Positions 54,287-64,000 of a stretch of DNA of 64,000 nt are shown here, in pieces. Both the position numbers and the translations under genes were made by a program. Under the pieces are notes generated by a model. It searched no databases. It saw only the letters and a list, made by a program, of their open reading frames with translations, and was not told the DNA's origin. How positions within the stretch are numbered: position 1 is the first letter of the stretch; the number at the start of each line of letters is the position of its first letter. Origin of the DNA: Pantoea rwandensis (GTDB taxonomy: Bacteria > Pseudomonadota > Gammaproteobacteria > Enterobacterales > Enterobacteriaceae). The stretch spans positions 2,728,001-2,792,000 of the forward strand of contig NZ_CP009454.1 of the NCBI RefSeq assembly GCF_000759475.1. Reading direction: 5' to 3'.

Positions 54287-55435
54287 TCAGTTACCCTCGC
54301 TGGTCGCGGCTTTATCGTTTGGCGTCACTTCCACGGCTTTAACACTCATGCCCGCCTGCACTTTTCCCGTGCCTTCAACAATCAACTTGTCACCACTATT
54401 GAGGCCAGTGGTGATCAGCCACTTATTCCCGATCACGCGTTCGGCAACCACTTCACGGCTTTCGACTTTATTCTCTTTATCGACCACCAATGCCGTGGCG
54501 TTGCCTTTGGCATCACGGGTGATCCCCTGCTGCGGTGCCAGGATTGCGTCGGATTTTACGCCGTTCGTCACATTGGCGCGGACATACATGCCTGGAAGTA
54601 GCTCATGTTGCGGGTTAGGGAAGATAGTGCGCAGCGTCACGGTGCCGGTGGCTTCATCTACCGACACCTCCGTCAGTTCCAGTTTGCCCGGATGGTCATA
54701 AGCACTGCCATCTTCGAGTTTCACCGTCACAGGCACGGCATCAGTGCTCTGCTGTAAGGAAGCCTGCTGACGCTTCAGTTTGAGCAGTTGGACGCTGGAT
54801 TGCGTCAAATCGACATAAATTGGGTCGAGAGCACGAATCGTCGCCAGCGCAGTGGTTTGACTGGCGGTCACCAGCGCACCTGGTGTTACCGATGAAATGC
54901 CAATACGACCGCTGATCGGCGCTTTGATTTGGGTGTAATTCAGATTGATGCGCGCACTTTCTACAGCGGCACGATATTGGTCCACCGATGCCACGTTTTG
55001 CTGATAGGTTGCCAAAGCATCATCAGCATCCTGACGCGACACGCCGTTCTCTTTTACCAAAGCAGCATAACGCTCCGCTTTTAATTTGCTGCTTTTTACC
55101 AACGCCTGCGCGTTCTTTAATTGCGCGAGCGCTTGATCGTAACTGGCCTGATAGCTGGCCGGGTCGATCTGATATAACACCTGCCCGGCTTTCACTTCAT
55201 CGCCTTCGGTAAACAGGCGTTTCAGGATAATGCCTTCAACCTGCGGGCGAACTTCGGATGTCATACTGCCGGTCACACGTCCGGCAAGTTGGCTGTCCAG
55301 CGTAACCGATTCGTTTTGCAACGTTTTCACACCCACTTCCGTTGTGGTGGCGTGGGTTTGCTGATTGCTGCTTTGATCGCAAGCGGCGACTAACATCACC
55401 AGTCCGGCGATCACACTGCGCTGAAAATTCTTCAT
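54287..55435 (-). CDS. RND membrane fusion lipoprotein (AcrA/MexA-like)
   Basis: 382 residues. A lipobox LVAAC ends the signal peptide at Cys19. The lipoyl/hairpin core is visible in VRPQVEGIILKRLFTEGDEVKAGQVLYQIDP split by a helical hairpin (about 95-165), then IKAPISGRIGISSVTPGALV. The C-terminus is the usual beta-barrel. AGGG lies ten bases upstream of the ATG. First gene of the pump operon. Confidence 0.9.
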   Translation of the reverse strand: MKNFQRSVIAGLVMLVAACDQSSNQQTHATTTEVGVKTLQNESVTLDSQLAGRVTGSMTSEVRPQVEGIILKRLFTEGDEVKAGQVLYQIDPASYQASYDQALAQLKNAQALVKSSKLKAERYAALVKENGVSRQDADDALATYQQNVASVDQYRAAVESARINLNYTQIKAPISGRIGISSVTPGALVTASQTTALATIRALDPIYVDLTQSSVQLLKLKRQQASLQQSTDAVPVTVKLEDGSAYDHPGKLELTEVSVDEATGTVTLRTIFPNPQHELLPGMYVRANVTNGVKSDAILAPQQGITRDAKGNATALVVDKENKVESREVVAERVIGNKWLITTGLNSGDKLIVEGTGKVQAGMSVKAVEVTPNDKAATSEGN

Positions 55436-55449
55436 GAATAACCCTGTAG

Positions 55450-55459
55450 TGAACGTTCA
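55450..55459. promoter_or_regulatory. Palindrome in front of the RND operon
   Basis: TGAACGTTCA is a perfect 10-bp palindrome 15 bases before the start codon of the fusion protein, within the probable 5' leader. It is a candidate operator for one of the TetR proteins at the other end of the operon. Confidence 0.45.
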
Positions 55460-55712
55460 TTCTCACCTCACAGTCTACCAAAACATCCATAGATCAACTG
55501 TCAGGAAAATGAAAAGAAAGAGAACGGCGCTAAGCTAAACGTGCGGAGCCAAACAGGGAGCTTAAAAAGTTCCGTGAGTGCTTATAAGCAACTGGCGAAT
55601 AGGCAATTGATATGGGAATCAGTAAAGAAGTTGCTCTTGCGGCGGCGGAACCCGACATGCCAATACACAGGCCGATAGCGATACTAATGGCTTTACAACG
55701 CGCATAATAGAC

Positions 55713-55931
55713 GTGGCGTGTGGTAACAGACTGACAATATTTATGTTATTAGGCTTTGCCGCCAAATATACGCTTTCCGTTTCTGTGGCTTTGCACTCAG
55801 AATTAATCGCTTCCCTGTCATTTAATCTGATTCACGGTGCAATCAGCGGCATCAGTGCGGGGATATTCTGGGGGAGCATGCTGATTTATTTCATTCCCTG
55901 GTATCGACAGCGTAAGAGATTATCCATTTAG
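55713..55931 (+). CDS. Possible small two-helix membrane protein
   Basis: 72 residues from a GTG at 55713, or 62 from an ATG at 55743. Two hydrophobic segments are visible (LTIFMLLGFAAKYTLSVSVAL and ISGISAGIFWGSMLIYFIPW), followed by a basic end (YRQRKRLSI) that fits the positive-inside rule. No clear ribosome site and no family recognised, so it may not be translated. Confidence 0.4.
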   Translation: MACGNRLTIFMLLGFAAKYTLSVSVALHSELIASLSFNLIHGAISGISAGIFWGSMLIYFIPWYRQRKRLSI

Positions 55932-55978
55932 CGGGTAAAAAAGGGAGGGAGCCACGTGCAGGCGTCCCTTCCGCGACA

Positions 55979-56620
55979 TTAACGCTTTGCGATCACCGCG
56001 GCTAATGCCAGCTGCGGTATCGTCAATGGACGCTCGCTCTCCGGCATGCTGTTTGCGGCGGCTGCCATTGAGACCTGCGCCAGTGCTACGTGTTGTGCGC
56101 CCTGCTCGCGCCCCTGTTTTACCGCGTCGGCGATGAGCGCGTGATAGCGTTGATGATCGCCCGCTTTAAATGCGGCCCAGGCGTCAGGAATCAGTGCGAC
56201 CTGCAGCTGTTTATCCGCTGGCAGCGTCGGTGGACAGAACAACAGACGGGTAGCCGCTAAAGTTGATTCAGCCGCGCAGAGCACCAGTGCAGGTCCTGCC
56301 ATTTGATGCAGATGATCTGCCAGCATCCGATCTGCGCGATATACCGGGCACCCCGTGTTCTGAGGATTAAAGGTGTCGGCCACGGGCCCCAGCGTTGAAC
56401 AGGTGATCACTATCGCATCAAACCATGGAGTGAAACTGTGCAGCAACTGTGCCAAACGATGCTGCTGCTCCTGCGTCATACCGCCACTCTCCTCTGCTTC
56501 AGCCAGCAGGTGCGGCATCACGATATGACTCAATGAATGAGCAGGTAATTCAAGTGATCGGGCCGCGTGGTCAAACAGCGCGATATTGCTGGCGGCAGTG
56601 TGCAGGCAAGCGATGGTCAT
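55979..56620 (-). CDS. Aspartate/glutamate racemase-family protein lacking the second cysteine
   Basis: 213 residues, Asp/Glu/hydantoin racemase fold. The first catalytic Cys is Cys74 in VITCSTLGP. The second, normally in a (G/A)CT segment near residue 185, is replaced: HVALAQVSMAAAANSMP. Two-cysteine racemases need both; a one-cysteine relative could be a decarboxylase, isomerase or hydrolase-type enzyme. GGAAG precedes the ATG. It is divergent from a LysE exporter gene. Confidence 0.75.
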   Translation of the reverse strand: MTIACLHTAASNIALFDHAARSLELPAHSLSHIVMPHLLAEAEESGGMTQEQQHRLAQLLHSFTPWFDAIVITCSTLGPVADTFNPQNTGCPVYRADRMLADHLHQMAGPALVLCAAESTLAATRLLFCPPTLPADKQLQVALIPDAWAAFKAGDHQRYHALIADAVKQGREQGAQHVALAQVSMAAAANSMPESERPLTIPQLALAAVIAKR

Positions 56621-56745
56621 GGGCTTCCTTATTGTTGTGCGATTGAAATGTCCGCTTAGTCCCGGCGGCGTGATTGCAGTGGTAGATTATTGCTTCACCG
56701 TCTAATAATATTCAAAATTATTTAACATATTTAGCCGTTACCCTC

Positions 56746-57375
56746 ATGAACCTGCACGTGCTCGCCTTTATCATTGCGATATTACCGGTGGCCTTGTCGC
56801 CAGGAGCGAGTTTCACCCTCGCGATCAACAACACGCTGGTGGCAGGCTCGCGCGGGCTGGCGGCGATCATTCTCGGCACTGCACTGGGTATTTATACCCA
56901 TGCGCTGCTGATTGGCTTGGGGATCAGCGCCCTGTTAGTGCGATCTCCTATTATCTTTAATCTGTTAAGCGTGGCGGGTGCCGCTTATCTGCTGTGGCTT
57001 GGCATACTGCTGTTGCGTCGTGGTCGTCATATTTCCCAACCTGTCGCCTCTTACCGCAGCGCCCGCATGGGGATTAAAGATGCCTGGCTAGCCAATGTGC
57101 TCAACCCCAAAGCGGTGATGCTCTATCTCACTGTGGTATCGCAATTCGCCGGGCGCGACCATGCCTTGCTGCATTATCTGTTGCTTGCCTCCATACACGT
57201 TGCCATCATGGCGCTGTGGCTGGTCATCATCTGTTTTACGTTGCTGACCTCGGCGCGAGTAATCAATATTCGAAAGCTGTCTATTGCCATCAATATCGGG
57301 GGGGGATTGATTTTGGTGTTCTTTGCTATCAGCAATTTGGTTCAGCTTTTTATGACATTAAAAGGATTTCCGTGA
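56746..57375 (+). CDS. LysE/RhtB-family exporter
   Basis: 209 residues with six membrane helices. The family start is AFIIAILPVALSPGASFTLAINNTLVAG with the SPGA motif, and LANVLNPKAVMLYLTVVSQF carries the conserved NPK. Members export amino acids or related small molecules. No convincing ribosome site. Being divergent from the racemase-family gene, it could act on the same compound. Confidence 0.85.
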   Translation: MNLHVLAFIIAILPVALSPGASFTLAINNTLVAGSRGLAAIILGTALGIYTHALLIGLGISALLVRSPIIFNLLSVAGAAYLLWLGILLLRRGRHISQPVASYRSARMGIKDAWLANVLNPKAVMLYLTVVSQFAGRDHALLHYLLLASIHVAIMALWLVIICFTLLTSARVINIRKLSIAINIGGGLILVFFAISNLVQLFMTLKGFP

Positions 57376-57657
57376 TGATTACAAAGAACAATTTTCGAGG
57401 TATTAATAAAAGATAAACGCGTAGTCATTAACCCCTCAAAATCAACCCCATAATTAAGAGCTGACTCACAAAACTACCAATAGTCACCCTTTCAAGGGGT
57501 GTCACTCTACTTGAATAAAATATCATTTACTTTTCAAACTTACAGATTGAAAATAATTTCCTCGTAAAAATGATGTGCAATCTTTTTTTAGTCTACCCTC
57601 ATTTATATCAAGACTGATTCGACGTCATAAAACATTATTTCTTTGAGGAGAATGATG

Positions 57658-58668
57658 ATGCCTGAAACATGGAATAACGATCCCGCGATCGTAACCGAAA
57701 CGGTTACTGGATTGCCATTAAAACGAATTTCCTGGAGCGCCGTTCTTGCAGGCGTTATTGCTGCGCTTATTGTCCATATATTCCTTGGGTTACTCGGAAC
57801 CGCAATTGGCGCGACGGTTATCGATCCTCAACAAGATCAAAACCCTCTGGCACACTTAGGTACAGGCGTATTAATTTGGACCGGTTTAAGTATGCTGATT
57901 GCCATTGCTGCGGGGAGTTATGTAGCAGGCCGTCTTGCGCAACGTGAAGGTGCGTTGCATGGACTGCTTATGTTTGGTGTGAGCACGCTTATCACGCTTT
58001 GGCTGGCTTTCTCGCTTGCCAGCGGAGTGGTAGGAGGTGCCTTCAATATTCTTGGTGCAGGAGCGAATGTTGTTGGAAATGGCCTCTCAGCTGTTGCACC
58101 TTCTGTTACGAATATGGCTAAAGAGAAGTTGCAAGTAAACAACATCAATCTTGATTCGCTACAAAACGAATTACAGACCACCCTGCGCCAAACGGGAAAA
58201 CAAGAATTACAGCCAGAAAATCTACAACAGGATGTCAATAGTGAGGCTAACGGGGCAAGGCAACAGGCTGCCAATACCGCGCAAAATCCGCAAAATGCCG
58301 ATACCGATATTATCAACTGGGTACGTGGCGTGATGAGTCGTCACTCTGATACCCTGCAAGCCGCAGATCGGGACGCACTGAAGAACATCATCAAAGCGCG
58401 CACCGGAAAAAGCGATCAGGAAGCCGACCAGATTGTGAACCAAACGGTCGAAAGCTATCAAAAAGCCGTTGCACAGTTTCAGCAGTTAAAACAGCAGGCC
58501 GAACAGAAGGCTCGTGAGGCCGCAGAGAAAGCCGCCGCAGCCACTGCCAAGGCAAGCTGGTTCACATTCTTTGTATTACTTATCGAAGCGGTTCTGGCAG
58601 CTGTTATTGGCCGTATAGCTCGACGTACACAACCACGTCAGGTTTTAACCCAAAATGTTCACCATTAA
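57658..58668 (+). CDS. Membrane protein with glycine-rich helices and long coiled-coil domain
   Basis: 336 residues from the third of three consecutive ATGs (57658), seven bases after AGGAG; the others are too close. Three hydrophobic segments lie in the first 150 residues (SAVLAGVIAALIVHIFLGLLG and two more), then a long helical region rich in Gln, Ala and Glu (about 160-300). A C-terminal helix, SWFTFFVLLIEAVLAAVIG, closes it. I recognise the (S/W)AVLAGV start from uncharacterised membrane proteins but no function. It precedes katE by 266 bp in the same direction, which suggests a stress role (inference). Confidence 0.65.
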   Translation: MPETWNNDPAIVTETVTGLPLKRISWSAVLAGVIAALIVHIFLGLLGTAIGATVIDPQQDQNPLAHLGTGVLIWTGLSMLIAIAAGSYVAGRLAQREGALHGLLMFGVSTLITLWLAFSLASGVVGGAFNILGAGANVVGNGLSAVAPSVTNMAKEKLQVNNINLDSLQNELQTTLRQTGKQELQPENLQQDVNSEANGARQQAANTAQNPQNADTDIINWVRGVMSRHSDTLQAADRDALKNIIKARTGKSDQEADQIVNQTVESYQKAVAQFQQLKQQAEQKAREAAEKAAAATAKASWFTFFVLLIEAVLAAVIGRIARRTQPRQVLTQNVHH

Positions 58669-58892
58669 GGGAAATGGGTAAAAGCTTTTATCCACTGCCA
58701 TGGTCTTGTGATGGGCTATGGCAGTCTAATTACTCACTTTGATACTAAAAACAAGCAACACCTGCGCCGCCTGGCTTATTTTTAAATCTCATCGCAAGCG
58801 AAACGGTAATTAACCAAAAAAATACACTTCTTAAGAAAAATCCTCATAAAACCGATCGGTTAAATAAAACCCAGCCCATTTCTCTAGTTGTC

Positions 58893-58902
58893 CTATATTT
58901 AA
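58893..58902 (+). promoter_or_regulatory. Likely sigma-S extended -10 element of katE
   Basis: CTATATTTAA differs at one base from the sigma-S preferred CTATACTTAA and is preceded by C. It lies 33 bp before the katE start. E. coli katE depends on RpoS, so the match is meaningful. Confidence 0.6.
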
Positions 58903-58934
58903 CGAGGTCTTTAAAAATATACTGGAGTGGAACA

Positions 58935-61199
58935 ATGTCGAATGAAGCAAATAAAAAAGAACTCAGCCATCGAGCCCCCACTAAAGGGCCAGAATCATCC
59001 CAACCCGGTTTAGGATCTTTAGCGCCTGAAGACGGTTCGCACCAACCTCCCGCAGAACCAACACCGCCTGGAAAGCAGCCTACCGCACCCGGCAGCCTCA
59101 AAACGCCTGAAACCCAAAGCGCCAAACTCCAACAATTGGAGACAAACCGTAAAAACGGTTCTCATCAGGCGCTCACGACGAACCAGGGCACGCGCATTGC
59201 CAACGATCAGAACTCATTGCGCGCGGGCACACGTGGCCCCACTTTGCTCGAAGATTTCATCATGCGTGAAAAAATCACGCACTTTGACCATGAACGCATC
59301 CCTGAGCGCATCGTTCACGCCCGAGGATCTGCTGCTCACGGCTACTTTCAGCCTTATCACGCGTTAACAGCACTGACAAAAGCGCACTTCCTTTCTGATC
59401 CGGAACAAATCACCCCGGTGTTTGTCCGTTTCTCCACCGTCCAGGGCGGCGCCGGATCGGCTGACACCGTGCGCGATATTCGTGGGTTCGCCACTAAGTT
59501 TTATACCGATGAAGGGGTTTTTGATTTAGTGGGTAACAATACCCCCGTATTTTTCATTCAGGATGCCCATAAATTCCCGGATTTTGTGCACGCCGTTAAA
59601 CCTGAGCCGCACAATGAAATTCCTCAGGGTCAAAGTGCACATGACACCTTCTGGGATTACGTTTCCCTGCAGCCCGAGACCTTGCATAACGTCATCTGGG
59701 CGATGTCCGATCGCGGGATTCCACGCAGCTATCGCACCATGGAAGGTTTCGGTATTCACACTTTTCGATTGATCAACGCGGAAGGCAAAGCCACTTTTGT
59801 CCGCTTCCACTGGAAGCCTGTCGCAGGTAAGGCCTCTTTACTTTGGGACGAGTCGCAGAAATTAACCGGGCGTGATCCAGATTTCCACCGCCGTGACCTT
59901 TGGGAGGCGATCGAAGCGGGTGATTTCCCCGAATATGAATTAGGCCTGCAGCTTATCCCCGAAGAGGACGAGTTTAAGTTCGATTTCGATATCCTTGATG
60001 CCACTAAACTGATTCCGGAAGAGTTGGTGCCGGTAGAGATCGTTGGCAAGATGGTGCTAAACCGCAATCCCGATAATTTCTTTGCAGAAACAGAACAGGT
60101 CGCCTTCCATCCTGGACACATTGTTCCGGGGCTGGATTTTTCCAACGATCCGTTGCTGCAAGGCAGGTTATTCTCGTACACCGACACGCAGATTAGCCGC
60201 CTGGGCGGGCCTAATTTCCATGAAATCCCTATCAATCGTCCGGTTTGCCCTTACCATAATTTCCAACGGCAAGGCATGCACCGTCAGGACATTGATACCA
60301 ATCCAGCAAATTATGAGCCCAACTCGATTAATGATAATTGGCCACGTGAAACACCGCCGGCAGCAGAAGGTGGCGGCTTTGACAGCTATCAGGAGCGAAT
60401 GGAAGGACATAAAGTGCGGGAGCGCAGCCCCTCCTTTGGCGAATATTACTCTCAACCGAGATTGTTCTGGTTAAGCCAAACGCCTGTCGAGCAGCAGCAC
60501 ATCATCGATGCCTATTCGTTCGAGTTGAGCAAAGTTGCCCGCCCTTACATTCGAGAGCGAGTGGTCGATCATCTGTTGAATATTGATATCGCTTTAGCAC
60601 AAGGGGTTGCCGATAACCTCGGGATTGCCCTCACGGCTGATCAATTGAAGACGCCGCCCGCACCAGACGTTAATGGCCTGAAGAAAGACAGTAGCCTGAG
60701 TTTGTATGCTGTGCCCGACGGTGATATCAAAGGCCGTCAGGTTGCTCTGCTGTTGAGCGATGGCGTGAAATCGGCAGATGTACTGGCCACATTGCAGACA
60801 CTGAAAACCGCTGGCGTACACACAAAATTACTGGCACCTCATATGGGTCAGATTCGTGCTGATGATGGGTCAGTGTTACCGGTTGACGCGACTTTTGCTG
60901 GACTACCTTCACTGACATTTGATGCGGTATTTGTCCCAGATGGCAACATTGATGCACTGCTGTTGAGTGGAGACAGTCGCTACTTCTTATTGGAAGCGTA
61001 TAAACATCTTAAGGTGATTGGCCTCAGTGGAGAGGCTCGTCGTTTTAAGGCGCAATTCGCGCTCAAAGATGATGAAGAAGAAGAAGGGATCGTGGAGGGT
61101 GATACTTCCGACGACAAGGTGCTAAATGCCTTTGTCGATGCAATGAAGGCTCATCGCGTATGGTCACGTAGTCAAAAAGCGCTTTCCGTCCCTGCGTGA
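58935..61199 (+). CDS. katE: Catalase HPII
   Basis: 754 residues against 753 in E. coli. A disordered N-terminal extension of about 100 residues precedes the catalase core. Catalytic His is in [14 protein letters not shown], Asn in VGNNTPVFF, and the haem-ligand Tyr in [13 protein letters not shown]. The large-subunit C-terminal flavodoxin-like domain (about 600-754) includes [22 protein letters not shown] lies about ten bases upstream. It breaks down hydrogen peroxide in stationary phase. Confidence 0.96.
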   Translation: MSNEANKKELSHRAPTKGPESSQPGLGSLAPEDGSHQPPAEPTPPGKQPTAPGSLKTPETQSAKLQQLETNRKNGSHQALTTNQGTRIANDQNSLRAGTRGPTLLEDFIMREKITHFDHERIPERIVHARGSAAHGYFQPYHALTALTKAHFLSDPEQITPVFVRFSTVQGGAGSADTVRDIRGFATKFYTDEGVFDLVGNNTPVFFIQDAHKFPDFVHAVKPEPHNEIPQGQSAHDTFWDYVSLQPETLHNVIWAMSDRGIPRSYRTMEGFGIHTFRLINAEGKATFVRFHWKPVAGKASLLWDESQKLTGRDPDFHRRDLWEAIEAGDFPEYELGLQLIPEEDEFKFDFDILDATKLIPEELVPVEIVGKMVLNRNPDNFFAETEQVAFHPGHIVPGLDFSNDPLLQGRLFSYTDTQISRLGGPNFHEIPINRPVCPYHNFQRQGMHRQDIDTNPANYEPNSINDNWPRETPPAAEGGGFDSYQERMEGHKVRERSPSFGEYYSQPRLFWLSQTPVEQQHIIDAYSFELSKVARPYIRERVVDHLLNIDIALAQGVADNLGIALTADQLKTPPAPDVNGLKKDSSLSLYAVPDGDIKGRQVALLLSDGVKSADVLATLQTLKTAGVHTKLLAPHMGQIRADDGSVLPVDATFAGLPSLTFDAVFVPDGNIDALLLSGDSRYFLLEAYKHLKVIGLSGEARRFKAQFALKDDEEEEGIVEGDTSDDKVLNAFVDAMKAHRVWSRSQKALSVPA

Positions 61200-61244
61200 T
61201 GGAGTCCTTAAGACAACGGAGAAGCAGCCTTCTCTAAACAAAAA

Positions 61245-61266
61245 AGCGCACCTTTACAGGTGCGCT
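61245..61266. terminator. Bidirectional terminator between katE and gcd
   Basis: AGCGCACCT (61245-61253), TTAC, AGGTGCGCT (61258-61266): a perfect nine-base stem. A-run on the left gives TTTTT on the - strand for gcd; on the + strand CCTTT follows for katE. Confidence 0.85.
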
Positions 61267-61282
61267 CCTTTAAACGACTTCA

Positions 61283-63643
61283 TTACTTCAAACGGAACGC
61301 CACTACGCTGTCACCCGCCTGGGTGCCCAGCGAACCGTGACCACCCGCCGCGATGACCACGTACTGCTTACCGTCTTTACCCATAAAGGTTGACGGTGTG
61401 GCCTGCGCACCCGCGCTCAGCTCGGTCTGCCACAGCAGCTCACCGGTGGTGCTGTCGTAAGCACGGAAGAAGTTATCCGCGGTTGCGCCATGGAACACCA
61501 GATCACCCGCTGTCAGCAATGGACCACCGTGTGCCACCATGCCCATCGGGAAGCCGATTGGGAAGCGGCCCGGCAGGAAGCTGGTTTTCAGATTTTTGGT
61601 CACACCCACACGGCGCAACCACTCGGTTTTCCCGGTTTTCAGATCCACACCGACCATGCGACCCCAAGGTGGCGCGATACACGGAATGCCCAGCCCAGAC
61701 GCCAGCTGCTGAATGTGAATCGCGTAGTCACCCTGGAAGTTTTCATTCCAGTATGGCTGGCCATCTTTGGTGAACAGACGCTGCGTTTCGGTCTGCGGCG
61801 TACGCTTGATCAGGTTGTATTTATAGGCGAGGCGCACCGGTGCGGCAATGAGCATCTGACGCTGCGGATCAACCGCCACAGAACCCCAGTTGAACACGCC
61901 AATGTTACCCGGGAAGATCAGCGAACCGGCTTCAGTGGCTGGCGTCCATGGGTTGCCATCATAACGCAGCGAACGGAAATCCATGCGGCATGACATCTGG
62001 TCAAACGGCGTGATGCCCCACATTGATTTCTCAGTCAGCGGGTCTGGAATGAAGTTCAGGCTCGACACCGGCTGCGTCGCGGCAAACTTCTCACCCGGCA
62101 CACCACCTTCAGTGGATACCTTCACCTGATTAACCGGATACACCGGCTGACCAGTCAGACGATTCAGCACAAACAAGTTGCCGGTCTTGGTCGGCAGAAT
62201 GACGACCGGCTGTTTCTGACCCTGATAATCGATATCCAGCAATGACGGCTGCGATGGGTTATCGCGGTCCCACAGATCGTGGTTCGAACTCTGATAACGC
62301 CATTTGAACGCACCGGTCTGCAGATCCAGCGCCACCAGTGCATCACGGAATTTCTCCGTGTTGCTGTTGGCATCACGTTCGATACCCACTTCATCCGGAG
62401 ACGCGTTACCAAACGGCACATACACCAGACCATTTTTCAGGTCAGCGCTCAGCGTGCCCCAGGCGACGGGCGTATCCTGCGGATAATTTTGTCCCGCAGC
62501 GATTGGCGCAGTATTTTCTGGGTTCGACGGATCGAAATTCCATACCAGACGACCGGTTTCGGCGTCATAGGCACGAATCACGCCAGACGGGTTACCGCTG
62601 TTGAAGCCGTTGTCCATGACTGAACCACCGACAATCACCAGCTTGCCGGCCACCAGCGGTGCGGCAGTTTGCATCAACGCATGTGGGCGCACTTCGCCCA
62701 TGTTGGCATGCAGATCCACCACGCCGTTAGTGCCGAAATCAGCACAAGGTTTGCCGGTATCGGCATCCAGAGCAATCAGCTGTGCATCGGTGGTGGCGTT
62801 GAAGATACGCTTACGGCAGATGGCTGGAGCCGCAGCTGAATCTTGCGCAGCAACCGGGCTTTGCTCGTAATAGCTCACACCACGACAGGTCTGGTGCTGC
62901 TGCAGGTAAGAACGATCTTTATTTGGTGTGTACTTCCACTTCACCGCACCGGTTTCCGGATCGAGTGCGTGCACTTCGTTATGAGGCGTACAGAAATACA
63001 GCATACCGTTGGCTTTCACCGGCGTAGCTTCGAAAGTGTACTCGCTGGCATCCGCATCCTGACGCAAATCGCCAGTGTGATAAGTCCAGGCCACTTCGAG
63101 GTTTTGTACGTTCTCATTGGTGATTTGATTCAGTGAAGAGAAGCGTTGACCGTCAGTGGTCCCGCCGTATGCGGTCCAGTCGTTAGCGGCACCCTGCTCG
63201 CTGGCTTGTTCACGCGCATTGCTGATCGTACCCGCCTGTGGCAGTGGATCGTAAAAGCACAGCCCGATCACCACCACAATCATCACGATGACGGTGCCAC
63301 CCAGGAAGGTGTGGAAGCAGCGTTCGCCCTGATACAGCGGTTTGACCACCCACGGCATCGCCAGCCACAGGCCGATCACGCCAAACAGATCGCCACGAGG
63401 GATCCATTGCCATTTATCAAAGCCCACTTCCCAGATAATCCAGGCCAGGGTAATCCACATCAGAACCGCATACAGCGTCAACGCACTACGCTGGTTTCTG
63501 AACAGTAAAATAGCGGTAATCAGCAAGCCCACCGCCATCAGTGCATAGAACGCGCTGCCGCCCAGCATCAGCAATTTTCCGCCCATATAGAGCAGCGCTA
63601 ATGCCAGAATCGCCAGCACGATACTGGTTAATTTGTTAACCAT
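61283..63643 (-). CDS. gcd: Membrane-bound PQQ glucose dehydrogenase
   Basis: 786 residues (E. coli Gcd 796). Five N-terminal membrane helices (about 1-140) anchor an eight-bladed quinoprotein propeller in the periplasm. Visible family elements include DWTAYGGTTDGQRFSSLNQI, HQTCRGVSYYEQ, WGTLSADLKNGLVYVPFGN and the C-terminal GTQAGDSVVAFRLK. GAGGGA precedes the ATG. It oxidises glucose to gluconolactone and passes electrons to ubiquinone. The pqq genes for the cofactor are not in this window. Confidence 0.95.
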   Translation of the reverse strand: MVNKLTSIVLAILALALLYMGGKLLMLGGSAFYALMAVGLLITAILLFRNQRSALTLYAVLMWITLAWIIWEVGFDKWQWIPRGDLFGVIGLWLAMPWVVKPLYQGERCFHTFLGGTVIVMIVVVIGLCFYDPLPQAGTISNAREQASEQGAANDWTAYGGTTDGQRFSSLNQITNENVQNLEVAWTYHTGDLRQDADASEYTFEATPVKANGMLYFCTPHNEVHALDPETGAVKWKYTPNKDRSYLQQHQTCRGVSYYEQSPVAAQDSAAAPAICRKRIFNATTDAQLIALDADTGKPCADFGTNGVVDLHANMGEVRPHALMQTAAPLVAGKLVIVGGSVMDNGFNSGNPSGVIRAYDAETGRLVWNFDPSNPENTAPIAAGQNYPQDTPVAWGTLSADLKNGLVYVPFGNASPDEVGIERDANSNTEKFRDALVALDLQTGAFKWRYQSSNHDLWDRDNPSQPSLLDIDYQGQKQPVVILPTKTGNLFVLNRLTGQPVYPVNQVKVSTEGGVPGEKFAATQPVSSLNFIPDPLTEKSMWGITPFDQMSCRMDFRSLRYDGNPWTPATEAGSLIFPGNIGVFNWGSVAVDPQRQMLIAAPVRLAYKYNLIKRTPQTETQRLFTKDGQPYWNENFQGDYAIHIQQLASGLGIPCIAPPWGRMVGVDLKTGKTEWLRRVGVTKNLKTSFLPGRFPIGFPMGMVAHGGPLLTAGDLVFHGATADNFFRAYDSTTGELLWQTELSAGAQATPSTFMGKDGKQYVVIAAGGHGSLGTQAGDSVVAFRLK

Positions 63644-64000
63644 GCCAATCCCTCAACGTTTTTCATCAATTACCACCCAAAATAAACCTACATAAACTCA
63701 ACAGAATTTTAACGTACGTTATCGAACAGTAAAAACCCGTTGCTGAGTGTGTCGTTAGCTCCGCTTATGAATGTAGCCGGGCTAATGACTGATGAATCCC
63801 GCCGAGTTCAATGTGTGACTGAAATCACGTTTTATTTTTCGTCGTGAGAATTAATCATTAGTGGGGATAAATCGCATTTTTTGATAACGCCCGATGCGTG
63901 ATCTTTTACCCGTTGCGGCTTTTGCGCTCACTGCATAACGTTGCGCGGATTTGTTACTACGCCTGCTGTAGCGGAAAACTTACGCTGTTTTCTTTTTTCT
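63644..64000. promoter_or_regulatory. gcd upstream region
   Basis: 357 bp with no gene to the right edge. A perfect 12-bp palindrome, TAACGTACGTTA, is at 63710-63721. A CRP-type site, TGTGACTGAAATCACG, is at 63824-63839 (both half-sites match TGTGA-N6-TCACR). In E. coli cAMP-CRP lowers gcd expression, so the site is plausible for gcd; it may also serve a divergent gene beyond the edge. Confidence 0.6.

Noticed and set aside
56715..56735. Second dif-like sequence (ATTTAACATA)
   Set aside because: Only about ten bases of the XerD arm match on the opposite strand; no centre or XerC arm.

Overview
The window looks like the replication-terminus region of a chromosome from the Enterobacterales, most likely an Erwiniaceae member close to Pantoea or Erwinia. 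Three kinds of site support a terminus. There is a near-perfect Escherichia-type XerCD dif site at 13728-13755. There is a Tus-type Ter core at 29999-30012, oriented to stop forks leaving dif to the right. There are two perfect matS sites at 17711 and 47523. The placement within Enterobacterales rests on gene content (KatE, Gcd, RluF, CurA, LplA, a YlcI/YnfO-family protein) and on these sites. The genus is an inference.

Left part (1-13.5 kb). A gallate (trihydroxybenzoate) catabolic cluster comes first. It holds galBCD on the + strand, divergent from a LysR-type regulator with two tandem helix-turn-helix domains, an aromatic-acid MFS importer, and a ring-cleavage dioxygenase of the VOC type that runs off the left edge. 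After about 1 kb of AT-rich leader with a perfect FNR box comes cioAB-cydDC: a cyanide-insensitive-type bd quinol oxidase with the CydDC ABC transporter needed for its assembly.

Terminus core (13.3-22.3 kb). A YlcI/YnfO-family small protein, dif, a truncated AbiEii toxin remnant, a DUF1345 membrane protein, a VF530-family protein, an NCS1 nucleobase permease and a PEBP-family periplasmic protein lie here. They are followed by an 8-bp tandem repeat, an AT-rich orphan exported protein, a gene-tail fragment and an FUSC efflux protein. Remnants and AT-rich DNA mark this as the accessory part of the window.

Middle (22.5-44.7 kb). A sugar-acid operon (MFS importer, glucarate dehydratase-like enolase, periplasmic lactonase) is followed by curA, rluF and an HPP membrane protein. 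Next is a glycerol-phosphate-type ABC importer paired with a Mn-type ADP-ribose/CDP-alcohol phosphoesterase. A SorC/EryD-like regulator then precedes what reads as a complete D-apionate to D-erythrose 4-phosphate route: MFS, LerK, LerI, OiaC and ApnO on the - strand, and a divergent RpiB-type isomerase plus a dedicated transketolase on the + strand. Apiose is a branched plant cell-wall sugar, so this fits a plant-associated lifestyle.

Right part (44.8-64 kb). This part holds lplA, a TetR/quinone-reductase pair with a strong palindromic operator, a pirin-like protein, two convergent TetR genes beside a tripartite RND efflux operon, and an Asp/Glu racemase-family protein lacking one catalytic cysteine. 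A LysE exporter, a membrane protein upstream of katE, catalase HPII and PQQ glucose dehydrogenase follow. No tRNA, rRNA, IS element or CRISPR array was seen.
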